Shown in pieces: positions 51,485 to 60,007 of a stretch of DNA of 64,000 nucleotides. Positions within the stretch are counted from its first letter, which is position 1. Every line of letters starts with the position of its first letter. Source of the DNA: Uliginosibacterium sp. 31-16 (GTDB taxonomy: Bacteria > Pseudomonadota > Gammaproteobacteria > Burkholderiales > Rhodocyclaceae); NCBI RefSeq assembly GCF_030730865.1, contig NZ_JAVALZ010000003.1, forward strand, positions 1-64,000, read 5' to 3'. A program made the position numbers and the translations under genes. Under the pieces are notes generated by a model. The model searched no databases and had not been told where the DNA came from. It saw nothing but the letters and a program-made list of their open reading frames with translations.

Positions 51485-53068
51485 ATGATCAACCGTCTCG
51501 AAATTCACAACACTTGGAACGACGTGGTGCCAGCCTGGAAAATGGTCTGGCAGGATTGTCACGACCTTGAGCGCTGGGCCGCTTTCATGCTGCAGTGCGA
51601 TCGTCTGCTGGCGCTGGCCAAGGAAGAGGGGCTGACGGAGCTTGAAGACGCCTTGCGTCCGCTGGCCGTATTGCTGGCGAATGTGAAGGAGCCGGGGGAA
51701 CAACAGAAATCGGCGGTTGATTTGCTGCTGCCCCATATCTTTGCCGTTGTGCGCGATGCCTGCAGCCTGGCTCCACGCCGTTTGGCGACAACCAGTCCGA
51801 TCGAGGATGATGCCCTGCCGCTGGTGGTGATGCTGACTCCCGAACCGGATTCGGTGCAGGATCTGCTCCTGCAGATGGAGCATTATGGCTATGCCTTCAA
51901 GGTCTTTTCGAATTATCGGGAAGGCTTGCAGGCCGCGTTAAATCTGCGTGCCGTGGCGGTGGTGATGGAAATCGGCAATGGGCTGAACGCCAGCCTGGCA
52001 CAATTTGCGGATCAGATCTGTCGTAAAGGCATCAAATGGTTTGCGATGTCGCGCAAGGGCGATTTTGCCCTGCGTCTGCAGGCCGTCCGACATGGCGCTC
52101 AAGGCTTCTTTCTGGAGCCGCTGACCATCAATGCCCTGGTTGATGCGGTTGATCCGCTGGCCTATATGGCCAAGGAAGACCCTTATCGGGTGCTGGCGCT
52201 GGATGACTCGGCTACCGTGCTGGCATCGATCCAGAAAGCGCTGGAGCAGATTCCCAATCTCAGTTTGCGCACCATTCGCCAACCCGACCTGGTGCTGGAA
52301 ACCTTGCTGGATTTTTCTCCCGATGTGCTGCTGCTGGATTTCCACATGCAGGGCTGCAACGGGCTGGAAGTGGCGAAAATCATTCGCCAGAACAAGGCTT
52401 TCGAGTCGATACCGATTGTCTATCTGACCAGTGAGACAAGCGAGGACGTACAACTGGAAGCGATGCGCCATGGTGGTGATGACTTCCTGACCAAGCCAAT
52501 CAGTCAGGCGCAACTGGTCAATACCGTCATCAGCAAGGCAGAGCGTTATCGTGGCTTGCGCAAGCTGATGGTCGAAGACAGCCTGACCGGTCTGTTCAAT
52601 CACATCAAGACCAAGGCGCTGCTGCAGCAGGCGCTGCTGCAGGGGGAACGTCAGCAGTTGCCGGTGTGTTATGCGATTCTGGATCTGGACCATTTCAAAC
52701 GCGTCAACGACACCTATGGTCATACCGTGGGGGATCGGGTCCTGAAAACCCTGGCGCGCTATCTCAAGCAGCGCTTGCGCCGTGCCGATGTGGTGGGCCG
52801 CTATGGTGGTGAAGAGTTTGTCGTGGTGTTCTTCGAGGCATCCCAGGAGCAGGCGCTGGAGCGTCTGAACAGCATCCGCGAGGGATTTGCCCAGATCTAT
52901 CATGCCTACGATGAGGGTATTTTCTCGGTTACCTTCAGCGCCGGGCTGGCGGCCTTCCCCGGCTACACCAACATGATGGAACTGATGGTAGCTGCCGACA
53001 ACGCGCTTTACGCTGCCAAGCGCGCAGGGCGCAACTGTGTTGTGCCGGCCAGCCGTTCCGGCGCCTGA
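51485..53068 (+). CDS. Diguanylate cyclase with two receiver domains
   Basis: A 527-residue protein from the ATG at 51485. An N-terminal helical region (about 1-95) precedes a degenerate receiver (about 110-225) with no acceptor Asp (VVMEIGNG), then an intact receiver (about 232-350; ALDDSATV, LLLDFHMQGCNG, YLTSETS, TKPI), then a GGDEF domain with DHFKRVNDTYGHTVGD, an inhibitory RxxD site (RRAD) and GGEEF at 441-445. It should make c-di-GMP under control of phosphorylation and product inhibition. The frame is open upstream to 51356, but that extension has no clear start signal. Confidence 0.88.
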   Translation: MINRLEIHNTWNDVVPAWKMVWQDCHDLERWAAFMLQCDRLLALAKEEGLTELEDALRPLAVLLANVKEPGEQQKSAVDLLLPHIFAVVRDACSLAPRRLATTSPIEDDALPLVVMLTPEPDSVQDLLLQMEHYGYAFKVFSNYREGLQAALNLRAVAVVMEIGNGLNASLAQFADQICRKGIKWFAMSRKGDFALRLQAVRHGAQGFFLEPLTINALVDAVDPLAYMAKEDPYRVLALDDSATVLASIQKALEQIPNLSLRTIRQPDLVLETLLDFSPDVLLLDFHMQGCNGLEVAKIIRQNKAFESIPIVYLTSETSEDVQLEAMRHGGDDFLTKPISQAQLVNTVISKAERYRGLRKLMVEDSLTGLFNHIKTKALLQQALLQGERQQLPVCYAILDLDHFKRVNDTYGHTVGDRVLKTLARYLKQRLRRADVVGRYGGEEFVVVFFEASQEQALERLNSIREGFAQIYHAYDEGIFSVTFSAGLAAFPGYTNMMELMVAADNALYAAKRAGRNCVVPASRSGA

Positions 53069-53225
53069 AAGGGCTGCATAGGCCAGGCCCCGATCAGTGG
53101 TACTTGCTGCTGGTCAAGTCTCCTCACGCCATGCCGTAAATGTCGCAAAGGGGGCGTCGTCTGCCGCGGCAGAGCGCCCCGCGTCGTGGCATGAAACTTC
53201 CCTGAACACTTCCGGCTTGCAGCAT

Positions 53226-55208
53226 ATGGCGCCTCCTATTGACGTTTCCCGTTTTGAGCAGCTCAAGGCTTCTGGCGATCTGCCTTCTCCCAAAGGCGTC
53301 GCGCTGGCCATCATGCGTCTGACCCAGCAGGACGATGCTTCAATGGCCGATCTTGCCCGGGTCATTCGCTCCGATCCTGCCTTTGTCGGCCGCCTGATCA
53401 AGGCTGCGAACGGCATCATTGGCTACGGCCGGCGCCCCATCGCGTCGGTGCAGGATGCCCTGACCATCCTTGGCCTGCCTGCCGTGCGCAACATGGCGCT
53501 GGGTTTCTCTCTTTTGTCGCATTACCGCAGTGGCGCTTGCGAAGGGTTTGATTACACCCGCTACTGGTCATTTTCGTTGCTGGCGGCGGTCGCAACCCAG
53601 ACGGTCACACTGCGTACCCGTGTTGCCGCCCCGGATGAGACGTATTGTCTCGGTCTGCTCGGGCGTGTGGGGGAACTGGCACTGGCCACGCTGTATCCGC
53701 ATGATTACACCAAAATTCTGGGTGATGCCCGGCACGAACCACAGCGGCTGGCCGAACTCGAGGCGAAGGTCTTTGCGATGACCAATGCCGAGCTGGGGGC
53801 GGCTATGCTGGCGGATTGGGGCTTGCCACGCCTGTTTACCGATGCGGCGTACTGCATGGCGGCCGGGATTGAATGTCCGCAGCCTGAGGGTTCGCGTGAT
53901 GCCACGCTGACCCAGACGCTGATGCTGGCTCGTCAGTTGGGCGATCTGTGTCTGGCCTCAGAGCCGGAGCGCCCGGCCTTGCTGCGCAGGGTGCGCCTGG
54001 CGGGCTCCCGCTTGTCCTTCGATGACGAAACGCTGGCAACCCTGTCCGATGGTGTTGTGGCTGAATGGGTTGAATGGGGCTCCCTGCTTAATGTGCATGC
54101 TGAGAAGTTGCCTCCCTTTGAACATCTGGCCCGGGAGGCCGAATCCTCCTCCCCGGTGCCAACGGAGCCGGCCGGAGAGCCGCCGGTGACGGAGGTCAAC
54201 GAGGGCGCGGTTGAGGATGCCCATCACGAACGGTTCTTGCGGGTGCTGGTGGTTGAGAGTGATGCCGCTGTGCGCAGCAATCTCAAGCAGACTCTGCTTG
54301 AAGGCGGTTACGACGTGGCCGAGGCCGGCGATGGCTATATGGCCGCCGAAATGGCCCTGGACTTCCATCCGGACATGATGTTGCTGGGCTGGAAACTGCT
54401 TGATATCCAAGGTGGGGAGCTCTTGCGAACCTTGCGCAAGACGCGGATTGGCCGTTCGATCTATGTGGTGGTAATGGGGGAAGATGCTTCCGAAGAAACC
54501 GCCATTGCCGCTTTTGACGCGGGCGCCGATGATTTGTTAGCCAAGCCGGTCAACCCGCGTTTGCTGCTGGCAAAGATCCGTGCCGGTCGGCGCCTGGCCG
54601 CACTGCATTACGAAATCGAGCGCGATCGTGAGGAAATCCGTCATTTTGCGGCCGAGCTTGCCGTGAGCAACCGGCGCTTGCAGGAAGTGGCACTGATGGA
54701 TCCGCTGACGGCATGTCCTAACAGGCGCTTTTTCACGGACCGCCTGGCGCAGGAATGGGCGGTGGCTGTGCGCAGCTCACGAGCCTTGTCCTGCCTGATG
54801 CTGGATGTTGATAATTTCAAGGCGATTAATGACACCTATGGCCATGATGTCGGCGATTCGGTGCTGCGGCAGGTGGCGGCAGCGATTCGTAGTGCGCTGC
54901 GCGGACACGATCTGGTGGCCCGGACCGGAGGCGATGAATTTGTTGTGCTGTGCCCGGACACTGCGATTGAGGCCGCAATGACCTGTGCGGAGCGGGTACG
55001 GCGTGCCGTGGAGGATGCTCAGATTTCTTCAGGGCTTTTGCATCTGAAGGTAAGCATCAGCGCAGGGGTGGCTTCGCGAGACCAGAGCGTGGTTGATGCG
55101 GATAGCCTGCTCAAGCGCGCCGATCAGGGACTTTATAGGGCCAAGCAGGATGGCCGTAACCGCGTGGCCGCCGTTCAGTTAAAGCCTCATGCGGCCGGGG
55201 TTGCATGA
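53226..55208 (+). CDS. HDOD-receiver-GGDEF fusion protein
   Basis: A 660-residue protein from ATG 53226. HDOD domain (about 1-290; LPSPKGVALAIMRLTQQDDASMADLARVIRSDPAFVGRLIKAANG), receiver (about 335-455) and GGDEF (about 490-650; DVDNFKAINDTYGHDVGD, inhibitory RGHD, GGDEF at 568-572). The receiver reads PDMMLLGWKL, with Gly where the acceptor Asp should be, and VVESDAA in place of the acidic pair, so phosphorylation is doubtful. The cyclase residues look intact. It follows another cyclase gene by about 157 bases and precedes flhDC. Confidence 0.86.
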   Translation: MAPPIDVSRFEQLKASGDLPSPKGVALAIMRLTQQDDASMADLARVIRSDPAFVGRLIKAANGIIGYGRRPIASVQDALTILGLPAVRNMALGFSLLSHYRSGACEGFDYTRYWSFSLLAAVATQTVTLRTRVAAPDETYCLGLLGRVGELALATLYPHDYTKILGDARHEPQRLAELEAKVFAMTNAELGAAMLADWGLPRLFTDAAYCMAAGIECPQPEGSRDATLTQTLMLARQLGDLCLASEPERPALLRRVRLAGSRLSFDDETLATLSDGVVAEWVEWGSLLNVHAEKLPPFEHLAREAESSSPVPTEPAGEPPVTEVNEGAVEDAHHERFLRVLVVESDAAVRSNLKQTLLEGGYDVAEAGDGYMAAEMALDFHPDMMLLGWKLLDIQGGELLRTLRKTRIGRSIYVVVMGEDASEETAIAAFDAGADDLLAKPVNPRLLLAKIRAGRRLAALHYEIERDREEIRHFAAELAVSNRRLQEVALMDPLTACPNRRFFTDRLAQEWAVAVRSSRALSCLMLDVDNFKAINDTYGHDVGDSVLRQVAAAIRSALRGHDLVARTGGDEFVVLCPDTAIEAAMTCAERVRRAVEDAQISSGLLHLKVSISAGVASRDQSVVDADSLLKRADQGLYRAKQDGRNRVAAVQLKPHAAGVA

Positions 55209-55254
55209 GGTCGCAGTAGTTCCGGGGTCAGGGGATAAAAAAATATTGGTGAAA

Positions 55255-55286
55255 CCCTAAAGTTTCCAAAAACCTGTCCGTTAGGG
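55255..55286 (+). promoter_or_regulatory. Inverted repeat with FliA-like promoter upstream of flhDC
   Basis: CCCTAA (55255-55260) and TTAGGG (55281-55286) form a perfect inverted repeat with a 20-base spacer. Overlapping it, TAAAGTTT (55258-55265), an 11-base spacer and TCCGTTAG (55277-55284) resemble a sigma-28 promoter. It lies about 210 bases before flhD. Confidence 0.5.
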
Positions 55287-55496
55287 TAGGACATACGATC
55301 CTGATCCACTTCCTGCTGCCCTTTAATCTGGTCTTCATGTTTGGCATGTAAGAGGCTTTCTTACGTGCTGTTCGTCGTTCACTGCTACATCTTTTTCCGA
55401 CGCCGCCTGATTGGTTGTCGCCCCCTTGCCGTGGAGAATCCACTCCCATAGAGCCCGGAAACAGGGCTTCCCCGCAGGGCGTAGAGGAGGTGGATC

Positions 55497-55811
55497 ATGA
55501 AGATGGATATCGGCAATGAAATTCGGGAACTCAATCTGTCCTATTTGATGCTTGCGCAGCAAATGATCATGGCTGACCACGCGGGCGCCATGTTCAAGCT
55601 GGGCATTGGTGAGGATGTGGCGGAAATCATCGAGAACCTGTCTCCGGCGCAAATTCTGCGTATGGCTTCCAGCGACATGTTGCTGTGCCGCTTCCGTTTT
55701 GACGACACCTTGCTGCTCAACCTGCTCGGGAATCATGGCCGTGAAAATGCAGCAGCCCGCATTCACGCTACCATTCTTGCTGCAACCAAGCCTGTTGAGC
55801 ATCTGGCCTGA
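55497..55811 (+). CDS. flhD: Flagellar master regulator subunit FlhD
   Basis: A 104-residue FlhD: IGNEIRELNLSYLMLAQQMIMADHAGAMFKLGI, then LSPAQILRMASSDMLLCRFRFDD. It joins FlhC in a D4C2 complex that activates class II flagellar genes. GAGGAGG at 55484-55490 is 6 bases before the ATG. The 288 bases upstream hold an inverted repeat with a possible FliA-like promoter. FlhC follows 16 bases on. Confidence 0.95.
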   Translation: MKMDIGNEIRELNLSYLMLAQQMIMADHAGAMFKLGIGEDVAEIIENLSPAQILRMASSDMLLCRFRFDDTLLLNLLGNHGRENAAARIHATILAATKPVEHLA

Positions 55812-55827
55812 GAGTCGGGAGCACATC

Positions 55828-56376
55828 ATGCGAATGAAAAGTCTTGTTCAGGATGCGCAGGAAACCCGGCTGGCGATTGAAATGATCGAGTTGGGTGCGC
55901 GCATGCAGATGCTGGAATCGGAAACGGGTCTGTCGCGTGAGCGCTTGCTCAAGCTTTACAAGGAAATCCGCGGAGAGTCGCCACCCAAGGGCATGCTGCC
56001 CTTTTCGACCGACTGGTTCATTCCATGGCAGCAGAATGTGCATGCTTCGCTGTTCATGTCCATGCGCGGGTTTGTGACCCGTAACACAGAACTGAAGGGG
56101 CTGGATGCGACATTGCAGGCTTTTCGCATGTACCGTGAACAGGTCGAGTCTATGCAGCTTGATCAGGTTCTGAGCCTGACCCGGGCATGGACGCTGGTTC
56201 GCTTCTTTGATGCAAAAATGCTGCAACAAACACGTTGTACCTGCTGTAGCGGGGAATTTGTTGCGCACGCTTACGACCCGACGGGCAGCTATGTGTGCGG
56301 GCTTTGTCACGTGCCGGCACGCGCTGGCAAGGGCAAGAAACCGATGCGCGAAGATGTGGTTGGAGCTGTGGCCTGA
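55828..56376 (+). CDS. flhC: Flagellar master regulator subunit FlhC
   Basis: A 182-residue FlhC. The N-terminal helical DNA-binding part (LAIEMIELGARMQMLESETGLSRERLLKLYKEIRG) is followed by a zinc site with C137, C140, C157 and C160, at the same positions as in E. coli FlhC; C139 is extra. The ATG at 55828 follows a GGGAG site; an in-frame extension upstream lies within flhD. A strong terminator follows. Confidence 0.95.
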   Translation: MRMKSLVQDAQETRLAIEMIELGARMQMLESETGLSRERLLKLYKEIRGESPPKGMLPFSTDWFIPWQQNVHASLFMSMRGFVTRNTELKGLDATLQAFRMYREQVESMQLDQVLSLTRAWTLVRFFDAKMLQQTRCTCCSGEFVAHAYDPTGSYVCGLCHVPARAGKGKKPMREDVVGAVA

Positions 56377-56400
56377 GAATTGCGGTGCGGTTTCAACGGG

Positions 56401-56430
56401 AAAACGCCGGTATTGACCGGCGTTTTTTTT
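56401..56430 (+). terminator. Rho-independent terminator of flhDC
   Basis: AAAACGCCGG (56401-56410) pairs with CCGGCGTTTT (56417-56426) around a 6-base loop; eight T close the run. It separates flhDC from motAB. Confidence 0.94.
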
Positions 56431-56444
56431 GCTGCTTCGGGCAG

Positions 56445-56471
56445 TCAAGTTTTCTTGGTCGGGGCCGATAC
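56445..56471 (+). promoter_or_regulatory. FliA (sigma-28) promoter of motAB and downstream genes
   Basis: TCAAGTTT (56445-56452), an 11-base spacer and GCCGATAC (56464-56471) match TAAAGTTT-N11-GCCGATAA at 14 of 16 positions. It lies 100 bases before motA and just after the flhDC terminator. Confidence 0.82.
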
Positions 56472-56570
56472 CTGTAATGGTTCGAGACAGTTTTCCGGTT
56501 TGAAGCGGGTCTGTCACGCGAAGGATACGGATCGGGTTACATGCCCGGTTCACAGCACGGGGTTTGAGCA

Positions 56571-57425
56571 ATGCTCCTGATTGTCGGCTACGTCATCATT
56601 CTTGCGGCTTCGGTTGGCACTTACGCGGTGCACGGAAGCCTGGCGGCACTGTTTGTGCCGATGGAGTACTTGGCCATAGTTGGGCTGACCATTGGCGGGC
56701 TGGTGGCCGGCAACTCGACAAAAAATCTCAAGGCCGCCATCGGTGCCTTGCCGACGTTGTTCAAGTCATCTCCCTACAACAAGGCTTTTTACGTTGAAGT
56801 CCTGGCAATGCTTTTTGAAATTCTGGCCAAGGTACGCAAGGAAGGTCTGATGTCGATCGAAAATGATATCGAGAATCCTGAAGCGAGCCCGATTTTCACC
56901 AAGTACCCGGCTTTCCTGCATGATCATCACGCTCTCGAATTCCTGTGCGATTACCTGCGCATGATGGTGGGCGGCAACCTGAATGCTTTCGAGCTTGAAA
57001 ACCTGATGGACGTCGAGATCGAGACCCATCACCACGAGGCGCATGCCCCGGCCCATATCTGGGCCAAGACCGGGGATGCTACGCCGGCCTTCGGTATTGT
57101 GGTCGCGGTGATGGGGGTGGTGAATGTGATGGGGTCGGTCGGGGAACCGCCCGCCGTGCTGGGAAAGATGATTGGTGGGGCGCTGGTGGGTACCTTCCTG
57201 GGGATCCTTGTTTCATACGGGTTCGTGTCGCCAATTGCCTCGCAGTTGGAACAGAAATCCGACGAAGGGAGCAAAATCTATCAGTGCATCAAGACCGTCT
57301 TGCTGGCAAGCATGAGCGGTTATGCGCCACAAGTAGCGGTGGAGTTTGGGCGCAAGGTGCTGTTTTCTACTGACCGGCCAGGTTTTGCTGAACTCGAGAG
57401 CGAAATCAAGAGCCGTAAGAAATAA
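56571..57425 (+). CDS. motA: Flagellar motor stator protein MotA
   Basis: A 284-residue MotA with four transmembrane helices (about 2-22, 33-52, 168-190, 200-222). The cytoplasmic loop carries FEILAKVRKEGLMSIENDIENPEASPIF; the periplasmic-side segment reads FGIVVAVMGVVNVMGSVGEPP. With MotB it forms the proton channel. It is the first gene after the FliA promoter and ends 48 bases before motB. Confidence 0.95.
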   Translation: MLLIVGYVIILAASVGTYAVHGSLAALFVPMEYLAIVGLTIGGLVAGNSTKNLKAAIGALPTLFKSSPYNKAFYVEVLAMLFEILAKVRKEGLMSIENDIENPEASPIFTKYPAFLHDHHALEFLCDYLRMMVGGNLNAFELENLMDVEIETHHHEAHAPAHIWAKTGDATPAFGIVVAVMGVVNVMGSVGEPPAVLGKMIGGALVGTFLGILVSYGFVSPIASQLEQKSDEGSKIYQCIKTVLLASMSGYAPQVAVEFGRKVLFSTDRPGFAELESEIKSRKK

Positions 57426-57473
57426 GCGATGCGATGCAATAACTCTCTGCTTCCAAGGGATTAATGTTCCGTC

Positions 57474-58529
57474 ATGGCCGATAACCAGCAACCCATTATC
57501 GTCAAGCGCATCAAGAAAGGCGGCGGCGGCGCACACGGCGGCGCCTGGAAGATTGCCTATGCAGATTTCGTGACGGCGATGATGGCCTTCTTTCTGCTGA
57601 TGTGGTTGCTTGGGTCGACCACCAAAGGGGATCTGAAGGGGATTGCCGATCACTTTCAGTCGCCACTCAAACTGTCCATGGCCGGCGGACCGGGTACCGG
57701 ATCGTCCAATTCACCTTTGTCGGGCGGCGGCACGGATCTGACCAAATCAGTGGGGGATGCGGCGCGTGGAGACTACAAGGAGCCGCGCAAGATCAGTGAG
57801 GTCAAGGTGATTCCAGCGGACTCCACCATGTCGCCTGGGGAGGCCAAGAAGCTGACTCCCGAGCAGCAGGCCGCGCTGGAGAAACAGGCTGCGGCAAAAA
57901 TGCAGCAGGAAAAAGCTGAGCGTCTGCTGCTGCAGGATGTGAAAGCCAAGGTTGAAGCAGTGATTGAAGCCAGCGTCAACTTGCGCCAGTTCAAAAGTCA
58001 ACTGCTTCTCGACCTGACCTCTGAGGGCTTGCGGATCCAGATTGTGGACGAAAAGAATCGTCCGATGTTCGACACCTCCAGTGCCGACATGAAGCCTTAC
58101 ACCAGAGAGATTGTGCGAGCGATCGGACAGGTGCTGAATCAGGTGGAAAACAAGGTCAGCATTTCAGGGCATACCGATGCTGCCCAGTATGCGGGCGGTA
58201 GCCGCGGGTTCTCGAACTGGGAGCTTTCTGCCAATCGAGCCAACGCCTCGCGCCGGGAGTTGATTGCTGGAGGGATGGATGAACGCAAGATCATGCGTGT
58301 GGTTGGCCTGTCTTCGACCATCCCGCTGGATCGGAATGATCCGTACAGTCCGATCAACCGGCGCATTACCCTGATCGTCATGAACAAACGTACCGAAGAG
58401 GCCATTCTGCAAGAGGGGCGTGATCTGGATGTGAATGCCAGTACGCCGGTTGAACCGCAGCCCATCGTGGATGGCGCGCGGGAGGAACTGACTCGTCCTG
58501 TGCTTGCGCTGCCTCCACGAGCGCGGTGA
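57474..58529 (+). CDS. motB: Flagellar motor stator protein MotB
   Basis: A 351-residue MotB. The single transmembrane helix AYADFVTAMMAFFLLMWLLG contains D31, the proton-binding Asp. A plug/linker region follows (about 55-190), and an OmpA-like peptidoglycan-binding domain (about 190-310) has ISGHTDAAQYAG and SNWELSANRANASRREL. The C-terminal tail is Pro/Arg-rich. Confidence 0.95.
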   Translation: MADNQQPIIVKRIKKGGGGAHGGAWKIAYADFVTAMMAFFLLMWLLGSTTKGDLKGIADHFQSPLKLSMAGGPGTGSSNSPLSGGGTDLTKSVGDAARGDYKEPRKISEVKVIPADSTMSPGEAKKLTPEQQAALEKQAAAKMQQEKAERLLLQDVKAKVEAVIEASVNLRQFKSQLLLDLTSEGLRIQIVDEKNRPMFDTSSADMKPYTREIVRAIGQVLNQVENKVSISGHTDAAQYAGGSRGFSNWELSANRANASRRELIAGGMDERKIMRVVGLSSTIPLDRNDPYSPINRRITLIVMNKRTEEAILQEGRDLDVNASTPVEPQPIVDGAREELTRPVLALPPRAR

Positions 58530-58541
58530 GAGAGGCCGGGA

Positions 58542-58949
58542 ATGGGGATTGACCTGAGTAAATTCCTGCAGTTGTATTTCGACGAAAGCACTGAATGCTT
58601 GCAGGTCCTGGAGTGCCAGTTGCAAGGCGCGTCGCAGTTGTCGCCGAGCGCGGCAAGCATGCGTCAAACGATACGTGCAGCTCATTCGATCAAGGGAAGC
58701 AGCGGAGCTTTTGGTTTTGATGACGTGCTCGAATTGGCACAGGCGCTGGAGCTGGCATTGCTGCAGGTTGAACGACAGGAAACCGTCATGAGTCTGGCGC
58801 GCCAGACCCTGTGCCTGGAAGCGGTTAATGGATTGCGGCAGCTGCTGCAGCGGCGTCAGCAGGGGCTTTGCGGAGATGCTGCTCTGGCAGCCGCGATTGG
58901 CGGGCGTCTTGCGGCATGCCCGGTGGACAGGGCCGCTGCATGCGGCTGA
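58542..58949 (+). CDS. Stand-alone HPt (CheA P1-like) protein
   Basis: A 135-residue protein consisting of one HPt domain: FDESTECLQVLECQLQGASQLS, phospho-acceptor H48 in AAHSIKGSSGAFGF, then a helical tail. It resembles the P1 domain of CheA but stops before any dimerisation or kinase domain; only 31 bases separate it from cheR. It sits where cheA usually follows motB in related loci, so it may be a CheA remnant or a phosphotransfer partner. It starts 12 bases after motB. Confidence 0.82.
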   Translation: MGIDLSKFLQLYFDESTECLQVLECQLQGASQLSPSAASMRQTIRAAHSIKGSSGAFGFDDVLELAQALELALLQVERQETVMSLARQTLCLEAVNGLRQLLQRRQQGLCGDAALAAAIGGRLAACPVDRAAACG

Positions 58950-58980
58950 GCGAGCAGGGGCTTGAAAGGGATGGGACGAA

Positions 58981-59997
58981 ATGGATAACAGCAAACCAGG
59001 TTTGCGCAAGCCTTTGCCGGTGGGAACTCCTGTGCGGGCAACGACAGGCGTTTCATCGCCTTTGCCGTCGCGTTCTGCTTCCGGCATGACGGGCTCAGGT
59101 ACGCCGAATCCGCGTCAGGGGGTCATGGATGCCCTCAAGCGTATCGATACAGGGCTGCGTGAATTCGAGTTCACCCCTCAGGATTTCGAGAGGGTGCGCA
59201 GCCTCATTTACAAGCACGCCGGAATTTCCCTGTCGCCAGTCAAGCAGGATATGGTCTACAGCCGTCTGGCGCGACGTTTGCGCGCGCGTGGGATGAAGCG
59301 CTTTGGCGAGTATCTCGACCAGCTTGAGCGCAGTGGCGACGCCGCGGAGTGGGAGGCTTTCGTCAATGCGCTGACAACCAATCTCACTTCGTTCTTCCGC
59401 GAATCACATCATTTTGATCTGCTTGCCGAACAGATGCGCAAGGCTGCGGATCGGCGTCCATTCAAGATCTGGTGCTGCGCGGCGTCTACAGGCGAAGAGC
59501 CTTATTCGCTGGCAATCACCGCCTGTGAGGTCTTCGGCAATAATCCGCCAGTGCAGATCACCGCCTCTGATCTGGATACGAATGTGCTGGCGCAGGGACA
59601 GAAAGGTGTCTACACCGCTGACAGGGTTGAGCGCATGGAGAAAGAGCGTGTGCAGCGTTTCTTTTTGCGCGGAACGGGTGATCAGGAAGGTCATGTGCGG
59701 GTACGCCCCGAGTTGCAGCGTCTGATTACTTTCAGGCAGATCAATCTGCTTGAGCCGGCTTGGCCCTTGCGGGAGAGTTTTGACGCGATATTTTGTCGCA
59801 ACGTGATGATCTACTTCGACAAGCCTACGCAGTACAAGATTCTCGAACGCTTCACCGGGCTGCTCCAGCCTCAGGGGCTGTTGTATGCGGGACACTCCGA
59901 AAACTTCATCCATGCCGTCAGTCTGTTCAAATCGCTGGGGCGTACGGTGTACGCTAAGGCCGACTCGGGCTTGACGGCGGTCGGACGCAAGCCCTGA
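58981..59997 (+). CDS. cheR: Chemoreceptor methyltransferase CheR (second copy)
   Basis: A 338-residue CheR with a 55-residue N-terminal extension rich in Pro, Gly and Ser before the usual domain (FTPQDFERVRSLIYKHAGISLSPVKQDMVYSRLARRLR). FFRESHHFDLL, KIWCCAASTGEEPYSLAIT, DLDTNVLAQGQKGVY and FDAIFCRNVMIYFDKPTQY follow. It is about 60 residues longer than the copy at 22594. Confidence 0.94.
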   Translation: MDNSKPGLRKPLPVGTPVRATTGVSSPLPSRSASGMTGSGTPNPRQGVMDALKRIDTGLREFEFTPQDFERVRSLIYKHAGISLSPVKQDMVYSRLARRLRARGMKRFGEYLDQLERSGDAAEWEAFVNALTTNLTSFFRESHHFDLLAEQMRKAADRRPFKIWCCAASTGEEPYSLAITACEVFGNNPPVQITASDLDTNVLAQGQKGVYTADRVERMEKERVQRFFLRGTGDQEGHVRVRPELQRLITFRQINLLEPAWPLRESFDAIFCRNVMIYFDKPTQYKILERFTGLLQPQGLLYAGHSENFIHAVSLFKSLGRTVYAKADSGLTAVGRKP

Positions 59998-60007
59998 GGT
60001 TCAAATC

